Assembly: GCA_949825045.1 (NCBI GenBank)
Contig: OX463816.1
Location: 18,735,243-18,799,242 of the forward strand
Reading direction: 5' to 3'
Length of the DNA: 64,000 nt
Source: Argyresthia goedartella
Lineage: Eukaryota > Arthropoda > Insecta > Lepidoptera > Argyresthiidae
Both the position numbers and the translations under genes were made by a program. The notes below the pieces were generated by a model. It searched no databases. It had not been told where the DNA came from and saw only the letters and a program-made list of their open reading frames with translations. How positions within the stretch are numbered: position 1 is the first letter of the stretch; each line of letters begins with the position of its first letter. Positions 55,501 through 63,360 of the stretch are shown here, in pieces.

Positions 55501-56556
55501 AGGCCGAACGAGCACAAAACTGACCACGATGGTCGATTTCCCGCTCACCGACCTCGACATGTCCCCACACGTGACGCCCCGCGCCGCCGCCGCCGTCGGC
55601 AACGCGTACGACCTGTTCGCGGTGTGCTACCACCACGGCGACGACCTCGAGACCGGACACTACACGGCGGCCTGCAAGAACCCCTACGACGGCCGCTGGT
55701 ACAAGTTCGACGACGCGCGCGTCACGCCCGTCGACGAGGCGCGGGCGAGAGACGAGCTCGTCGACAACACCGCCTACATGCTGTTCTATCGGCGGCAGCG
55801 CCCGAGTGGCGACAGGGGCGCGCACTGGGCGCTGCGCATGCCGCGGCTCGCCGTCGCGGACCTGCCCGAGCTGGAGGAGGAGCAGCACACGCCGGACGAC
55901 GCCAGCTCGCTGTCGCTGTCCGACGCGGCCTCGGCCTCCGCCGCGACCCCGTCCCCCGCCGCTACCCCGCCCCCCGCCGTGACTCCGCCCCCCGCGCGCC
56001 CGCCGCTGCGCGGCGCCGCCAGCGAGCTCTACATCCACAAGGACGTGCACGTCAACCCCAAGATGACGCCCGTGGACGCACGCCGCCCGCACTCGGTGGA
56101 CTGCGCCGCGCCGCCACCGCCGCCGCCACCGCCACCTCCACCTCCGCCGCTCGTGGCGAGCGTCAACGGGCTGGAGTACCGCCCCGCCTCGGAAGACCTG
56201 CAGTACCGCCCCACCACGGAGGACCTCGTGCTCTCCATGTTCCAAGAGACCAAGTTCATCGTGCCGCGGCACGCCAGCCACATAGCGGGCGACTCGCACA
56301 GGCAGGGTTGGTATCGCTTTCTCTTTAAATCTTTATTTCTCGATTATAATGAGCTTTATTATATATCAATTATAATGACGAACCTGGTATTGACCTGATA
56401 TAATTCACTCTTAAAGAATATTATTCGCTCAAATACTATACTCCAAAATAAACTAGGCCCGCGAGGAATGTGAAGAAAACTAGCATCGTTCTCATGGACA
56501 TTTCCTCTTTCGCAGGCGAAAAGTCTACGGTGTGGAAAACCCGCATATCCACATGA
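37245..56556 (+). CDS. Ubiquitin-specific protease, USP31/USP43 type, 14 exons
   Basis: Predicted spliced CDS of 2,724 nt (907 residues) over exons 37245-37580, 37658-37849, 38155-38289, 39009-39143, 39836-39939, 43130-43250, 47271-47418, 49323-49469, 50995-51179, 51824-51930, 52242-52403, 54813-54908, 55492-56306 and 56516-56556; all introns GT-AG and phases consistent. Cys box [11 protein letters not shown] has Cys near 151; QHDAQEF box near 236. Zinc-site pairs are CAKC near 306 and CPQC near 592; HLKRF follows. The His box [20 protein letters not shown] has His near 679 and Asp near 696. A USP removes ubiquitin from proteins as a cysteine protease. All catalytic residues are present. The tail is acidic, Pro-rich and probably disordered. 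USP31/43 is the best family match from the domain spacing; the exact orthologue is not proven. Confidence 0.88.
37658..37849 (+). CDS. USP exon 2, catalytic Cys box
   Basis: 64 codons after GCAG. Holds [20 protein letters not shown] with the nucleophile cysteine. Donor AAG|GTAAAT. Confidence 0.9.
38155..38289 (+). CDS. USP exon 3
   Basis: 45 codons: [20 protein letters not shown] to MSTAFK, flanked by TTAG and GTAAAC. Phase 0 at both ends. Confidence 0.88.
39009..39143 (+). CDS. USP exon 4, QHDAQEF box
   Basis: 45 codons: [33 protein letters not shown], the conserved second USP box. Donor AAG|GTTTGT. Confidence 0.9.
39836..39939 (+). CDS. USP exon 5
   Basis: 104 nt after CACAG, phase 2 out: [18 protein letters not shown], then [15 protein letters not shown]. 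Donor TATAG|GTAATG; the LINE in intron 5 starts within bases of it. Confidence 0.88.
39940..42360 (+). mobile_element. 5'-truncated LINE in USP intron 5
   Basis: Non-LTR element in the sense orientation, starting within a few bases of the exon 5 splice donor and ending near AAATAAATGAATATTGAAAAAA at 42338-42360. It carries the endonuclease C-terminus and a full RT. No clear target duplication was found. Probably of the CR1/Rex1 group, clade unresolved. Confidence 0.8.
39943..42240 (+). CDS. LINE ORF2: endonuclease C-terminus plus reverse transcriptase
   Basis: 765 uninterrupted residues. WLDHCIVT and [10 protein letters not shown] are the end of an APE-type endonuclease whose N-terminus is missing. 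RT blocks are complete: [73 protein letters not shown] and the catalytic [12 protein letters not shown] thumb and C-terminal region follow. The first ATG overlaps the splice donor (GTAATG) and is probably not a real start. The long open frame implies recent insertion. Confidence 0.8.
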   Translation: MSHSRLTIIISYNNFKSKPKILPSDTHTFVCQASGSRRWLDHCIVTTAAKRLFINASVLYGVYLSDHYPIVFECDITVINQKLTTSYVYCDKVRWGERDKNQIAKYYEYCNDMLKVIDFPPECTECSVKLCHNTYHCTLLNNMYNSVINILREGAKCTYIGRDMVRSHRYITGWNKHVSDAHGEARLCYQMWLLCGKTTSGSVFRQMCESRKHFKAKLKFCLNNEQQIKMDMLAKTHSEKLFGKFWKSTNKLNAKTGLPVSVAGLNEPTAIANLFRQHFTVKSLLPREQRVTEAETSGGGTPTMFNAKQVEAIIRGMVRGKSPGHDGLSIEHLKLAGPHLPRVLSLFFNLCVSHSYLPQALMHTVVVPIIKSKTGDASDVSNYRPISLATVVAKVLDSLLDKQLAEHVQLHDAQFGFRPGLSTESAILCLKQTVQYYTIRKTPVFACFLDLSKAFDLVSYDVIWGKLREDTTVPSDIVSLFRYWYDHQRNSVRWASAYSEEYGLECGVRQGGLSSPRLFNLYMNRLIGELSGANVGCHIDGVCMNNISYADDMVLLSPSVSALRKLLAMCESYAVAHGLRYNAKKSELMVFKSGSKTYHNLPEVSLCGTPLCRVQKFKYLGHWVTDDLKDNMDIERERRSLAVRCNMLARRFARCTKAVKITLFKAYCQSFYTCSLWVDFKQRAYSDLRVQYNNAFRVLLRLPRFCSASGMFAEARTDDFYAIMRKRSASMLARLRGSTNRILSVFIDRWDSPMLSRWVQLHTTR
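42430..42620. repeat. Interspersed repeat in USP intron 5
   Basis: GGCTGAACGGATTTGAATGAAATTCAGCACAGAGATAGTTTATGAG...ACATAGGATACTTTTTATC resembles a very common insect interspersed segment. No coding content. Confidence 0.5.
42840..42990 (+). repeat. Interspersed repeat, related to 61105-61240
   Basis: CCTTCATTACTCTATAGCTGCGGCGAT...CACAATTGTGTCAATGCCACCCC aligns with CCTTCATTGCTCCATAGCTGCGGCGAT...CACAATTGTGCCTCTGCCACCCC at about 61113. Confidence 0.7.
43130..43250 (+). CDS. USP exon 6, first CxxC
   Basis: 121 nt: completes Arg, then [23 protein letters not shown], the first zinc-ribbon cysteine pair. Donor AAT|GTAAGT. Confidence 0.9.
43251..44189. other. USP intron 6, left part
   Basis: No gene. 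Holds a short CTCTCGCTCGCTCTCGCCCTCG stretch and an inverted pair (ACCTGCACACGTTTGC...AACATGTGCAGGT, about 43907-43955). Confidence 0.5.
44190..44834 (+). repeat. Large inverted repeat, left arm
   Basis: About 645 bp beginning GGAGCAAAATGCTACTTTTC and ending CATTTTGCTCCC. Most of it is the reverse complement of 46198-46924 (about 1.36 kb away). Homology continues a little beyond both ends. The arm itself has inverted ends, so each arm may be one MITE. Confidence 0.85.
44908..45465 (+). repeat. 279-bp tandem direct repeat, two units
   Basis: AATTTTCCCATAATTGGTCC starts at 44908 and again at 45187. The units share ATGGTTCCGTTTTTCCATTC and TACGGAACCCTAAAAATG, with a few substitutions. It lies between the two inverted arms. 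Confidence 0.9.
46198..46924 (-). repeat. Large inverted repeat, right arm
   Basis: About 727 bp, GGGAGCAAAATTATG to GCATTTTGCTCCC, mirroring 44190-44834. It has about 100 extra bases near 46380-46485 between two copies of ACTTTGAATTATA. Confidence 0.85.
47271..47418 (+). CDS. USP exon 7
   Basis: 148 nt after [29 protein letters not shown] to [10 protein letters not shown], a ubiquitin-like insert region. Phase 1 out; donor ATG|GTATGC. Confidence 0.88.
47815..47960 (-). repeat. AACACGAAGGATAAAGG-type repeat, minus orientation
   Basis: GGTGAGCGAAGCGAAGACTCCTTTATCCTTCGTGTTAAGTTGACACG is the reverse of blocks at about 61965 and 63270. Confidence 0.65.
47961..49322. other. USP intron 7, remainder
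   Basis: A-rich low complexity at 48590-48640. Near 49110-49320 a GC-rich repeat-like segment (CCACATACACAACCGTCCACACCGCG...GTGTGGACCCAGC) precedes the exon 8 acceptor. No gene seen. Confidence 0.45.
49323..49469 (+). CDS. USP exon 8
   Basis: 147 nt after CCCCAG, very GC-rich: [20 protein letters not shown] to [10 protein letters not shown]. Phase 1 out; donor TTCG|GTTAGT. Confidence 0.85.
49470..50994. other. USP intron 8
   Basis: No gene recognised. Contains a GC-rich repeat-like segment at 49880-50050. Confidence 0.45.
50995..51179 (+). CDS. USP exon 9
   Basis: 185 nt after [26 protein letters not shown] to DEACLQPE. Phase 0 out; donor GAG|GTGCGT. Confidence 0.88.
51204..51664 (+). repeat. 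Degenerate tetranucleotide minisatellite (GAAT/GGAT)
   Basis: About 460 bp of GAATGAAT and GGATGGAT variants in USP intron 9, immediately after exon 9. The purest run is near 51337-51362. Confidence 0.93.
51824..51930 (+). CDS. USP exon 10
   Basis: 107 nt after [25 protein letters not shown] to LLWDPAHRD. Phase 2 out; donor ACAG|GTATGC. Confidence 0.88.
52242..52403 (+). CDS. USP exon 11
   Basis: 162 nt after TTGCAG: an Ala/Gly-rich insert, then [20 protein letters not shown] and AWR leading to the zinc ribbon. Donor GAG|GTAGCC is the first unit of a 9-bp tandem repeat. Confidence 0.88.
52404..52457 (+). repeat. 9-bp tandem repeat abutting a splice donor
   Basis: TAGCCACAC repeated five to six times, beginning within the GTAGCC donor of USP exon 11. 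Confidence 0.92.
53190..54005 (+). repeat. Interspersed repeat split by an insertion
   Basis: GTCTGTCTATCCATCTGCCAGCGGGCTGTATCTCAT to AAAGGGGGTCTCCATACAAG (53215-53366), then GGTACGGAACCCTTTGTGTGCGAG...CGCACTTGACCG (53952-53996). This is a familiar insect repeat order with foreign sequence in between. Confidence 0.55.
53700..53800 (+). repeat. tRNA-like SINE head inside the split repeat
   Basis: GGTTCGAATCC at 53758-53768 is a perfect Pol III B box, preceded by a tRNA-like GCGCAAACTTTAAGTTCTGG. An A box is only weakly visible near 53703. It is followed by A-rich sequence. Confidence 0.5.
54286..54523 (+). repeat. Unclassified interspersed repeat, copy 3 of 3
   Basis: TATCTACACACGTATCATAAACCC to GTTGGTACTACTGAACAAGC, matching 30870-31116 and 31556-31798. 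Confidence 0.8.
54528..54690 (+). mobile_element. LINE 3' end, same family as LINE copy 1
   Basis: CTTCTCCCACAGTGGTCCAATGTAGAGAGGAGGCAAAAATGACGTTTGCTGTGTATATGTAA matches the 3' UTR at about 2637-2700, with a TTTGAATTTGAATTTGA tail. It lies in USP intron 11 with no ORF left. Confidence 0.75.
54813..54908 (+). CDS. USP exon 12, second CxxC and HLKRF
   Basis: 96 nt after [24 protein letters not shown] to LVIHLKRFR. Phase 2 out; donor GCA|GTGAGT. Confidence 0.9.
54909..55491. other. USP intron 12
   Basis: AT-rich, no gene recognised. A segment near 55257-55390 (TCGCTCGGGAGTTATAATT, CCTTCCTTACGTTCAGGATTCAATG) resembles part of the inverted-pair repeat at 44740-44800. Confidence 0.45.
55492..56306 (+). 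CDS. USP exon 13, His box and proline-rich tail
   Basis: 815 nt after CCCAG. Catalytic His box [18 protein letters not shown], then GRWYKFDD; the USP core ends at MLFYRR. The tail has Pro/Ala repeats and about 12 consecutive prolines near 56110-56150, then repeated EYRPASEDL and QYRPTTEDL. Phase 1 out; donor CAGG|GTTGGT. Confidence 0.88.
56516..56556 (+). CDS. USP exon 14, terminal
   Basis: After CTTTCGCAG the phase fits exactly: 41 nt encode [13 protein letters not shown] and TGA. Short but consistent. An alternative is read-through of exon 13 to the stop at 56396-56398. Confidence 0.65.
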
Positions 56557-58487
56557 GAGCCGCTAACACCAACAGAGATGAACTGCGCACGGTTCGTCTC
56601 AATGTTACGATTGTATTCAACTGTAGATCTGGTAGTTCCGTGCAGCTGACTGACACTGACAGCTGTTGGGTAACAATAATCAAGTAGCGTACGGTCATTG
56701 CTGTACGCAAGCCGCAGTACATGTAAAACAAATGGTCAAAGATGTGTTTACAATCTGATGCTAAATCTAAAAATCATTCTTAAAATGTTCAGTTGAACTC
56801 CAAAATCGACTAATAGCTCCAGTCAGGTTATTATAATAGTTTAGGTTTATTTAGTGTTTGTACATTATCGCAATTCAATTAGCTTTGCTTAGCTTGTACT
56901 TAGAATAATACTTTTACGTAGTTCCTTTGTAATTTTTCAACAAATTGAAATTATTACGACATTTGTGATTGTGTTTGTTTACATATTTAGTTTCACTAAA
57001 AACAAGTTTATTTATTATTCATTACCCAGTTGGCTATACATGACTGATGTTTAAGTCATTAGTTTACACATCTATTACTATATTTATTTGGTACCACGCA
57101 CATACTTTGTACACGTACCTATTTTAAGTTTCTTAGCTCATACAAACCCTTTATTATTTACCTAATTATTTCATAGCGATACGATCCTTTAGGCGCTAAA
57201 TAAATCCATACTAAATTCGAATTACTCTATAGGTTACATATTTTAAATCGATGCCTGCCTGCATGAGAATAGGAGTTTCCATTTATAACAACAACAAATT
57301 AAATTAACACCGTCTTAAATTTTCTTTGTAAATGCCAAAGATGTAAAATTGATATACTCACATTCAAAAATCATGATTTGTTTAGAATTGGGAACATTAT
57401 CATAAAATATTAGTATGTAAGCATGCAGTAAGTTTAGATTTCATAGAGTAGTTTGAACTAGATTAAGATAGTATATCCAATGGGCGTATAATAAACAAGA
57501 TGTCCCAAGCTGGCTTCTCTGTTAAACTATAGCTACTACAGCAGATATCTCGACAGTCAGCTAACAGAGCAGAGCGGTGGAATCAGCCGTATAACCAACA
57601 TGTACCACATTTGTGCCTTGACCCATGGGACGATGTTGTGAATATAAATAGAAGTATGTTGCAGACATTACCACGTCGCTTATAAAGTGTGGTTATGTAG
57701 GTAGATTGTGCTTGAATGTAAATTGTAAAACGAATCAATACCAATTGAGATGCCCGCTGTCCGCATTTGATATGACGGAATTGCAAATGTGTACTCACTT
57801 GTATGTAAACATCGTGTATTTGTTTTCGCATAAAAGTTGTAATACCAACGTATTTTGCAAGGTAAATTTTTGATTTAAATCTGTATGTTTATGGATCACG
57901 AAATGTTTTTTTTTAATTTCGTTTGAATTTATATTGTACTATATGAAAATAATTTTGATACTTGCACTTAAATTACGTTTACATTACTTACTGCACTTGT
58001 GATGTTATATTTTTATATCGGTGTATTGGTTTTAATGAAAAGACAATTAATTTTTAAGTTAATAAAAATCGAGAGGATTGGCCTATAAAGCCCTGTGGTA
58101 CGTTTTTCTACATGATAGTTACCTTCGTAAAATGGTCTTGTCTCATTCATTATTTATTTGTAATAAATTATAAACATTTCTCCAATACTCGCTGAAGTGC
58201 AATAGTTTAATTAATAACATATGCTATATAGACAATAGGTCTTATTTCAGAAATTAATACTGTAATGCGAAAATGACCATAAATTTTTACTTTTGTAATA
58301 TTCCATACTTAACATATGCAGTAAGAAAGCTGGCTCTCAGGTTTAAGTATAACCGAATAAACTTAAAACATGTTTTTTAATACAATTGAGAGTCCAAAGT
58401 ATTTAAAACTTGACGATACAATTATAATTATATTATTATCGAGCCAATTATTTCCGATCACCTGTATAAGTTGTTGTTTTTATTTAA
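56557..58487 (+). other. USP 3' flank
   Basis: AT-rich convergent intergenic/3' UTR sequence. AATAAA signals on the plus strand near 57487 (TATAATAAACAAG) and 58061 (TTAATAAAAATCG) could end the USP transcript. No further gene seen. Confidence 0.45.
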
Positions 58488-58489
58488 AG

Positions 58490-58505
58490 ATGTTTATTTT
58501 TATTT
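58490..58505 (-). terminator. Candidate polyadenylation signal of the yellow-like gene
   Basis: The minus strand reads AATAAAAATAAA about 50-60 bases after the stop at 58553. Confidence 0.5.
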
Positions 58506-58552
58506 CACCACGTTATGTTAAATAGAAGTGTTATGTACACAATGCCTGTCGT

Positions 58553-58842
58553 TTACTTCCATCCCTTATCTATGAAGCTGACTCTATGATACGTAGCGGT
58601 GTTAGTTTGCACGGTGTCCGCATAGTTGGAGTCTAGTATCACTATAGTGAATCCCAGGTTGTCAACGGTAACCGAAGTCGCAGCTAACGTCGGCGGTGGT
58701 GAGTGTATGTGCTCCAGTCGTGAAGAGTTGAAAGGGTGGCGGGTATCCCAGGCGAGCACGTCAGTACACCCGGTGTGGCGCAGGAAGACGTGCTGACCGT
58801 ATGACCCGAGGAGGAGAATTGGGTTCGAGTGCTCGGCGAATA
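58553..58842 (-). CDS. Yellow-like terminal exon
   Basis: Acceptor TTCTTTCTCAG then VFAEHSNPILLLGSYG to VSFIDKGWK and TAA. The longer frame to 58885 includes the polypyrimidine tract and is intronic. Confidence 0.75.
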
Positions 58843-60202
58843 CTGAGAAAGAACGTAATATGCGGTTTGAGTACGGTACGGCCAATGTAAGCAGTTTTGT
58901 GGTTTACTACCTACGGCTAACCTAACTAGACGTCACCACTTTCATACGAAAAATAACACCCGTACGGAGATGCCCCTACAGAGGTTGGTTAACTAAAGCT
59001 GGCACGTTCAATGCATTACACGTTGCGCTTGTGTTGTGTCTGTGAATAAGTGCGCGGCGTGACGTTGCACTGCATGGGCATCAAGAATAGTCTGTCTGTC
59101 TCTCGCGCGCGGTCAAACTTATGAGTATGAAGGAGACAGTTATTATTTTGCTTTTGCTATCGCTTATAAATATACAGATCTTTTTTGCATTCGTTTCACG
59201 TGTTAATCGACGCGCGTTATTTGATTGTTTACGTATTTCGAGGTGATAATAAAATTATTCATTTTTAAACATACTATATAGTGAAATTGTATTAGTGTGA
59301 GTACCTAATGTGAACGTGCCAGGTTTAGTTAACTGACTTGTACCAACTAACCATTCGGCGAAATATACTGTTTATTCTCTACTGTAACTATCTATGTGAG
59401 TAGGTGCACGATACCTGTGAGAGGAGTGAAAGAATCCCGCCTCCTCAACGTCGCGGTATCCAACTCAATAATCCCAGCATGCGGCACCCGAACCAGTATC
59501 AGCGCGGTGTGCACAGGCCCACGTCGAGTGGTCGCTATTTGCAGGCCCGCGGCGCGCGCGCACACGACGACCGACCAACCAGCGTTGGCTGACACGTCGT
59601 GTACCAGTACCGCGCCGCGCGAAGCGTCTGAGACATAGCTGAGGATGAAGATGGAGTTTAAATATAAGCTTCAAGTGCGAATTTCAGTCGTATAATCAGA
59701 ATTACTACATTATACTGAAGGGATATTTCCACCAGCAAACCTATCTAGGTTTGCTGGTGGAAGTCTAGGTAGAAAATGATAGGATCTCCTAGAACCTAGA
59801 AACCTACTACAGATCCTTTCCTATTTTTACTTTAAGCCTCGGCAACAATGATTTTAATGAGGAGACCTTATGAACAAGATCGTAGATGGTCAAAACTTGT
59901 GCCTATCCCATGCCCAATCGGGATATGGGGATCCGAGTACCTACAGTTATAAGCGCTTATAAAAAAATATTGGCTAGGTTTTTTCTATTATCTAATACAA
60001 CTTACACAAAAGCCTTCCCCCCAATCGCGTACTCAATAACAATGTTCTGCAGCAGCGATGTCGGCTCGGCCAGCTGCTTCAGGTCGATGGTTCGCGTCAC
60101 CCTGTCCAGCAGGAGGCTGATGACGACCACCTTGGGCGGGCAGGTGCAACGCGGGTACTGCTGGCTCTCTATCACTCCACTGTCTAGCACCCACAGGTTA
60201 CC
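58553..60202 (-). CDS. Yellow/MRJP-family protein, last three exons
   Basis: Minus-strand exons 60202-60006 (197 nt), 59638-59415 (224 nt) and 58842-58553 (290 nt), GT-AG with matching phases, 236 residues plus stop. Family marks in order: NLWVLDSGVIESQQYPRC with CPPKVVVISLLLD, YVSDASRGAVLVHDV, and a C-terminal DVLAWDTRHPFNSS block. Yellow proteins are secreted, propeller-like proteins linked to cuticle pigmentation, with some members converting dopachrome. The signal peptide and first half would lie at higher coordinates, probably beyond the window. Which yellow member this is cannot be decided. The gene is convergent with the USP. Confidence 0.78.
58993..59328. mobile_element. TTAA-flanked MITE in the yellow-like intron
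   Basis: Terminal inverted repeats CTAAAGCTGGCACGTTCA and TGAACGTGCCAGGTTTAG (one mismatch), 336 bp, flanked by TTAA at 58989-58992 and 59329-59332, as for piggyBac-type transposition. No ORF. Confidence 0.82.
59415..59638 (-). CDS. Yellow-like middle exon
   Basis: Acceptor CATCCTCAG; the split Val codon then YVSDASRGAVLVHDVSANAGW to LRRRDSFTPLT. Donor ACAG|GTATCG. Confidence 0.82.
59727..59762. repeat. Perfect 16-bp hairpin, 4-base loop
   Basis: TTCCACCAGCAAACCT, loop ATCT, AGGTTTGCTGGTGGAA. Lies in an intron of the yellow-like gene. Confidence 0.93.
60006..60202 (-). CDS. Yellow-like exon with LWVLD block
   Basis: Acceptor CGTTTCAG; GNLWVLDSGVIESQQYP to EYAIGGKAF. Donor TGT|GTAAGT, phase 2. 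Confidence 0.82.
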
Positions 60203-60304
60203 CTGAAACGCGCGACGGTGCTGATAGAGACGGTATTTACTGGTTCAGAAGCGTGATGACTATCTTAATATTAAATTGCATGAGATAGCTACATAAAGTG
60301 AATA

Positions 60305-60646
60305 TGTCACCGTAATATTGTCAAAACCGTTAGTTGATAAACTAACGTTTTTTTTTCTCGTTAGCTGGTCAACTATCGACAGATAGTAAACTGTAACTTA
60401 CTGCTTACTATATGACGCGTTAGTTGATAAATGAACGGTTAAAACCGTTTACAACACAACACAACAACAAACACTGCGGTAGCTTAGGTGAAGACTAGAG
60501 AGGGCGAGCGCAGCGAAGCCCCCGAATAGTCTTCGTGTTAGGTAACATGTAAGAACAAGAGAAACGTAAACTCTAAACCCTGTCGGTCCGGTTTAATATC
60601 TGCCGATAGTTGATCAACTAACGGTTTTGACTATCTTACGGTGACA
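60305..60646. mobile_element. MITE with TGTCACCGTA ends
   Basis: Ends TGTCACCGTAATATTGTCAAAACCGTTAGTTGA and its mirror TCAACTAACGGTTTTGACTATCTTACGGTGACA, 342 bp. AATA occurs on both sides. It contains the block CTTCACCTAAGC reversed. A related copy is at 35855. Confidence 0.82.
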
Positions 60647-60887
60647 AATATACTCTTTTAGTGCTTATTGTTTTTCGTGTGAGGAGAGCCCCGCGGTTTG
60701 TAGGGCGGAGCTCTTCTGTCACACGTATCGCTGACACGTGGCACTCATCATACGCATTTTTCCGCTTACGAAAAGTACTACGGTTCGCTAATGTTAGTAC
60801 AACAGTCCACGACTGCAAGTTGATGAGTAGGTAATACGGATATCAGCCAGTGGGTATTCTATTCAAAGTCTCGTCTTCCCCCCTTTA

Positions 60888-61045
60888 TTCGCATTTCTAA
60901 TCTTGTAGAGTAAAGGTAAACCGAGAAATGTCATTCGCCAGTACAAAACCTTTGACTTTGACGTTCATATTATATGTTTTGTACTGGCCTTTATTTTGTA
61001 CTGGCATTTCTTGGTTTACTTTTAATCTACAAGACTAAATGCGAA
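60888..61045. mobile_element. Foldback MITE, about 158 bp
   Basis: TTCGCATTTCTAATCTTGTAGAGTAAAGGTAAACC is mirrored by GGTTTACTTTTAATCTACAAGACTAAATGCGAA, with inner CCAGTACAAAAC/GTTTTGTACTGG pairs. The two arms cover nearly the whole element. Confidence 0.8.
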
Positions 61046-61104
61046 TTAATACATAATGTTGTTTGTAGAGCCTTTGGTCAAATGGAAGTAATTTATCTGA
61101 AGTA

Positions 61105-61240
61105 GCGTGAGGTAGCCTTCATTGCTCCATAGCTGCGGCGATGGGCTAGCTCCCTGTCACGAAAATGGAACATTGAATAACTGGCTAAACTAAAGGCACA
61201 ATTGTGCCTCTGCCACCCCTTCTGGGTAAAGGCGTGAGGC
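61105..61240 (+). repeat. Interspersed repeat, related to 42840-42990
   Basis: GCTGCGGCGATGGGCTAGCTCCCTGTCACG, then GGCACAATTGTGCCTCTGCCACCCCTTCTGGG. No coding content. Confidence 0.7.
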
Positions 61241-61742
61241 TAGTTATTTTAAGGGAGTAAATCTGAAAACGATTCGAAATTGGCGAACGAAATTGACTTT
61301 TAACGGAATTTTCTGAGCGTCTCGTGTTGAACAGTTTGGAAGATATAGGCCGTCTTGCAAAATATTTTTACAGTCGCTAAGGTCAATTTACGTAGTCAGG
61401 CTCACCAAGGTTTTTGTCTGTCAGCCAGGTTCCCACTCAACATAGCCGCGTTGTATTTATATTGGGTTTTTTTAAACTCCATTTAGCGGGTGTGTCAATA
61501 GCCTGCTTCAAGTCGGCCTTAAAATTGTATTATAGTTCAAGTAGGTATATCTGCATAAACGTTACAGTATATATGTATGTAAAAAGTTAAATATATAGTG
61601 AAAAGTTAACGAATGCATTCGTTAACTTTTGCTGCTTAAATTGCGTTGCTGCTTAAATCCACATTAAATTGGACCATGGAGAATATAATGAGGAAACCTC
61701 AATAACTTAATTACCGATAGATTGCTAAAATCCTACACATCA

Positions 61743-62247
61743 TATACATGTCGCATTTAGTTGGTTAAATCAGACACTTAACTAACTCTCTAGACCGTTA
61801 ATTAAATACCGACGTTTAAACAAGTCACTACAATTCCGTCAGACCGTAAGTGAACGAAACGATTTACGAGTTGTCGAGGCAACAAGACATATACAATATA
61901 AATATTTTTTTATGTCTTCTTAAGTTTATGTTTTAAGTATTTTTTGTTGTTCTTACATGTTCAACCTAACACGAAGGATAAAGGGGGCTTCGCTTCGCTC
62001 ACCCCCTTTATGCTTCACCTAAGCTACCGCAATGTTTTGCCCTGATAAAAGCTGTGCAAATCAGCTGTTGTCGTGACGCCGTCTTGTTTTCCAACACGTC
62101 GGCTTTCGGCAAGACAGATTGTTAAACGTTTTCGACGATGCTTTATTTTAATCAAAATGCTCGTGACTTGGTTAAACGTCGGCATTTAATTAACGGTCTA
62201 GAGAGTTAGTTAAGCGTCTGATTTAACCAACCAACTGCGACATACAT
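61743..62247. mobile_element. MITE with about 80-bp inverted ends
   Basis: TGGTTAAATCAGACACTTAACTAACTCTCTAGACCGTTAATTAAAT and its mirror at about 62175-62232 (near-identical). The interior holds AACACGAAGGATAAAGGGGGCTTCGCTTCGCTCACCCCC (about 61968-62006), itself a dispersed repeat. Confidence 0.82.
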
Positions 62248-62665
62248 AAGTAGATGATGGTTAGGACGTCCGTCGTATGTGTGTGTGTTGGCGTGCGGGA
62301 AACAGGATGATTGATTAGGTACCATTATACGATGATGTTGCCTAAATATACTATATACCTAATGGCTCATGTGTATTGGTCCGCGAAGATTCCAATCATT
62401 AGTGCTAGGATATCACACGTTCGGTCTCGCAATATCCTTTCAAGTTGACCATGCATTGTTTCACAGATATTTACTTGCCTAACATCGTTACCTAGTGACT
62501 ATACGGCAGCCTACAAGATAATTTTGTACCTACTTTGTGAAGCAAGACTGCAAAAAAGTTCGCGCCACCATCATGGAGGTCGACCTCACGACACTATTGT
62601 CTATAGCTGCCTACCTGTAGCCTGGTCTTGCATCATGTGATCCCAATTATACTTATTAATTAGTA

Positions 62666-62912
62666 GTACAGTCAGCATCAGATATATGTGAGCATGCAAG
62701 CTACTCAAATAGATTGACATTAACAAACAATCATAAACATCTACACAGTGAAAGTGTCAAAGTAATCTCAGCATCCATACTAACTAGCACAGAAGCTGTT
62801 GACAGAATATTTTTATTATAACAGTTTGGTTGTGTAGATATTTCTGGTTGTTTAGGTCTGTAGATACATTTGAGTAGCTTGCGTGTTCATATTTACCTGA
62901 TGCTGACTGTAC
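62666..62912. mobile_element. MITE with GTACAGTCAGCATCAG ends
   Basis: About 45-bp inverted repeats (TACAGTCAGCATCAGATATATGTGAGCATGCAAGCTACTCAAAT and mirror) with a TA at each end, as in mariner/Tc1-type non-autonomous elements. 247 bp, no ORF. Confidence 0.82.
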
Positions 62913-63221
62913 CATACAGTGTGGATAGTTCTTAGTTAGTAGACTTACCTTATTCACTTAATATGAGAAAATTAAGCAAGTAAGTGGCTGCGGGTGGGAC
63001 CACTTTTGTTACCTATCCTTTAACTCGATATACTTATGTACCTACCATTCTTCGATGGTACTGGTACAGCCGATACTATTTGGCTTGTCTTTAAACGATT
63101 ACCAAAAAAACTTTACTACCAATAGATTCGAAATGACAGCTCGAATTATTAAATGATCACCAAATTGTGCTTGGATATATAAACGATCAACAAAGTTCTT
63201 TTTATGTTTTGTGTTAAGTTT

Positions 63222-63360
63222 AAGTGTTTAAGTTTATGTTTTAAGTATTTTTTGTTGTTCTTACATGTTCAACCTAACACGAAGGATAAAGGGGGCTTCC
63301 TCACCCCCTTTACCCTTCACCTAAGCTACCACAGTATTTTTCCCTGATATTTTCTGCAAA
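63222..63360 (+). repeat. AACACGAAGGATAAAGG-type repeat
   Basis: GTTCTTACATGTTCAACCTAACACGAAGGATAAAGGGGGCTTCCTCACCCCCTTTACCCTTCACCTAAGC matches the block inside the MITE at 61743-62247 with a short deletion. Confidence 0.75.

Noticed and set aside
55438..56328. Arg/Ala-rich frame and a long minus-strand frame over USP exon 13
   Set aside because: Only the frame joined to exon 12 carries the USP His box; the others are codon-bias shadows.
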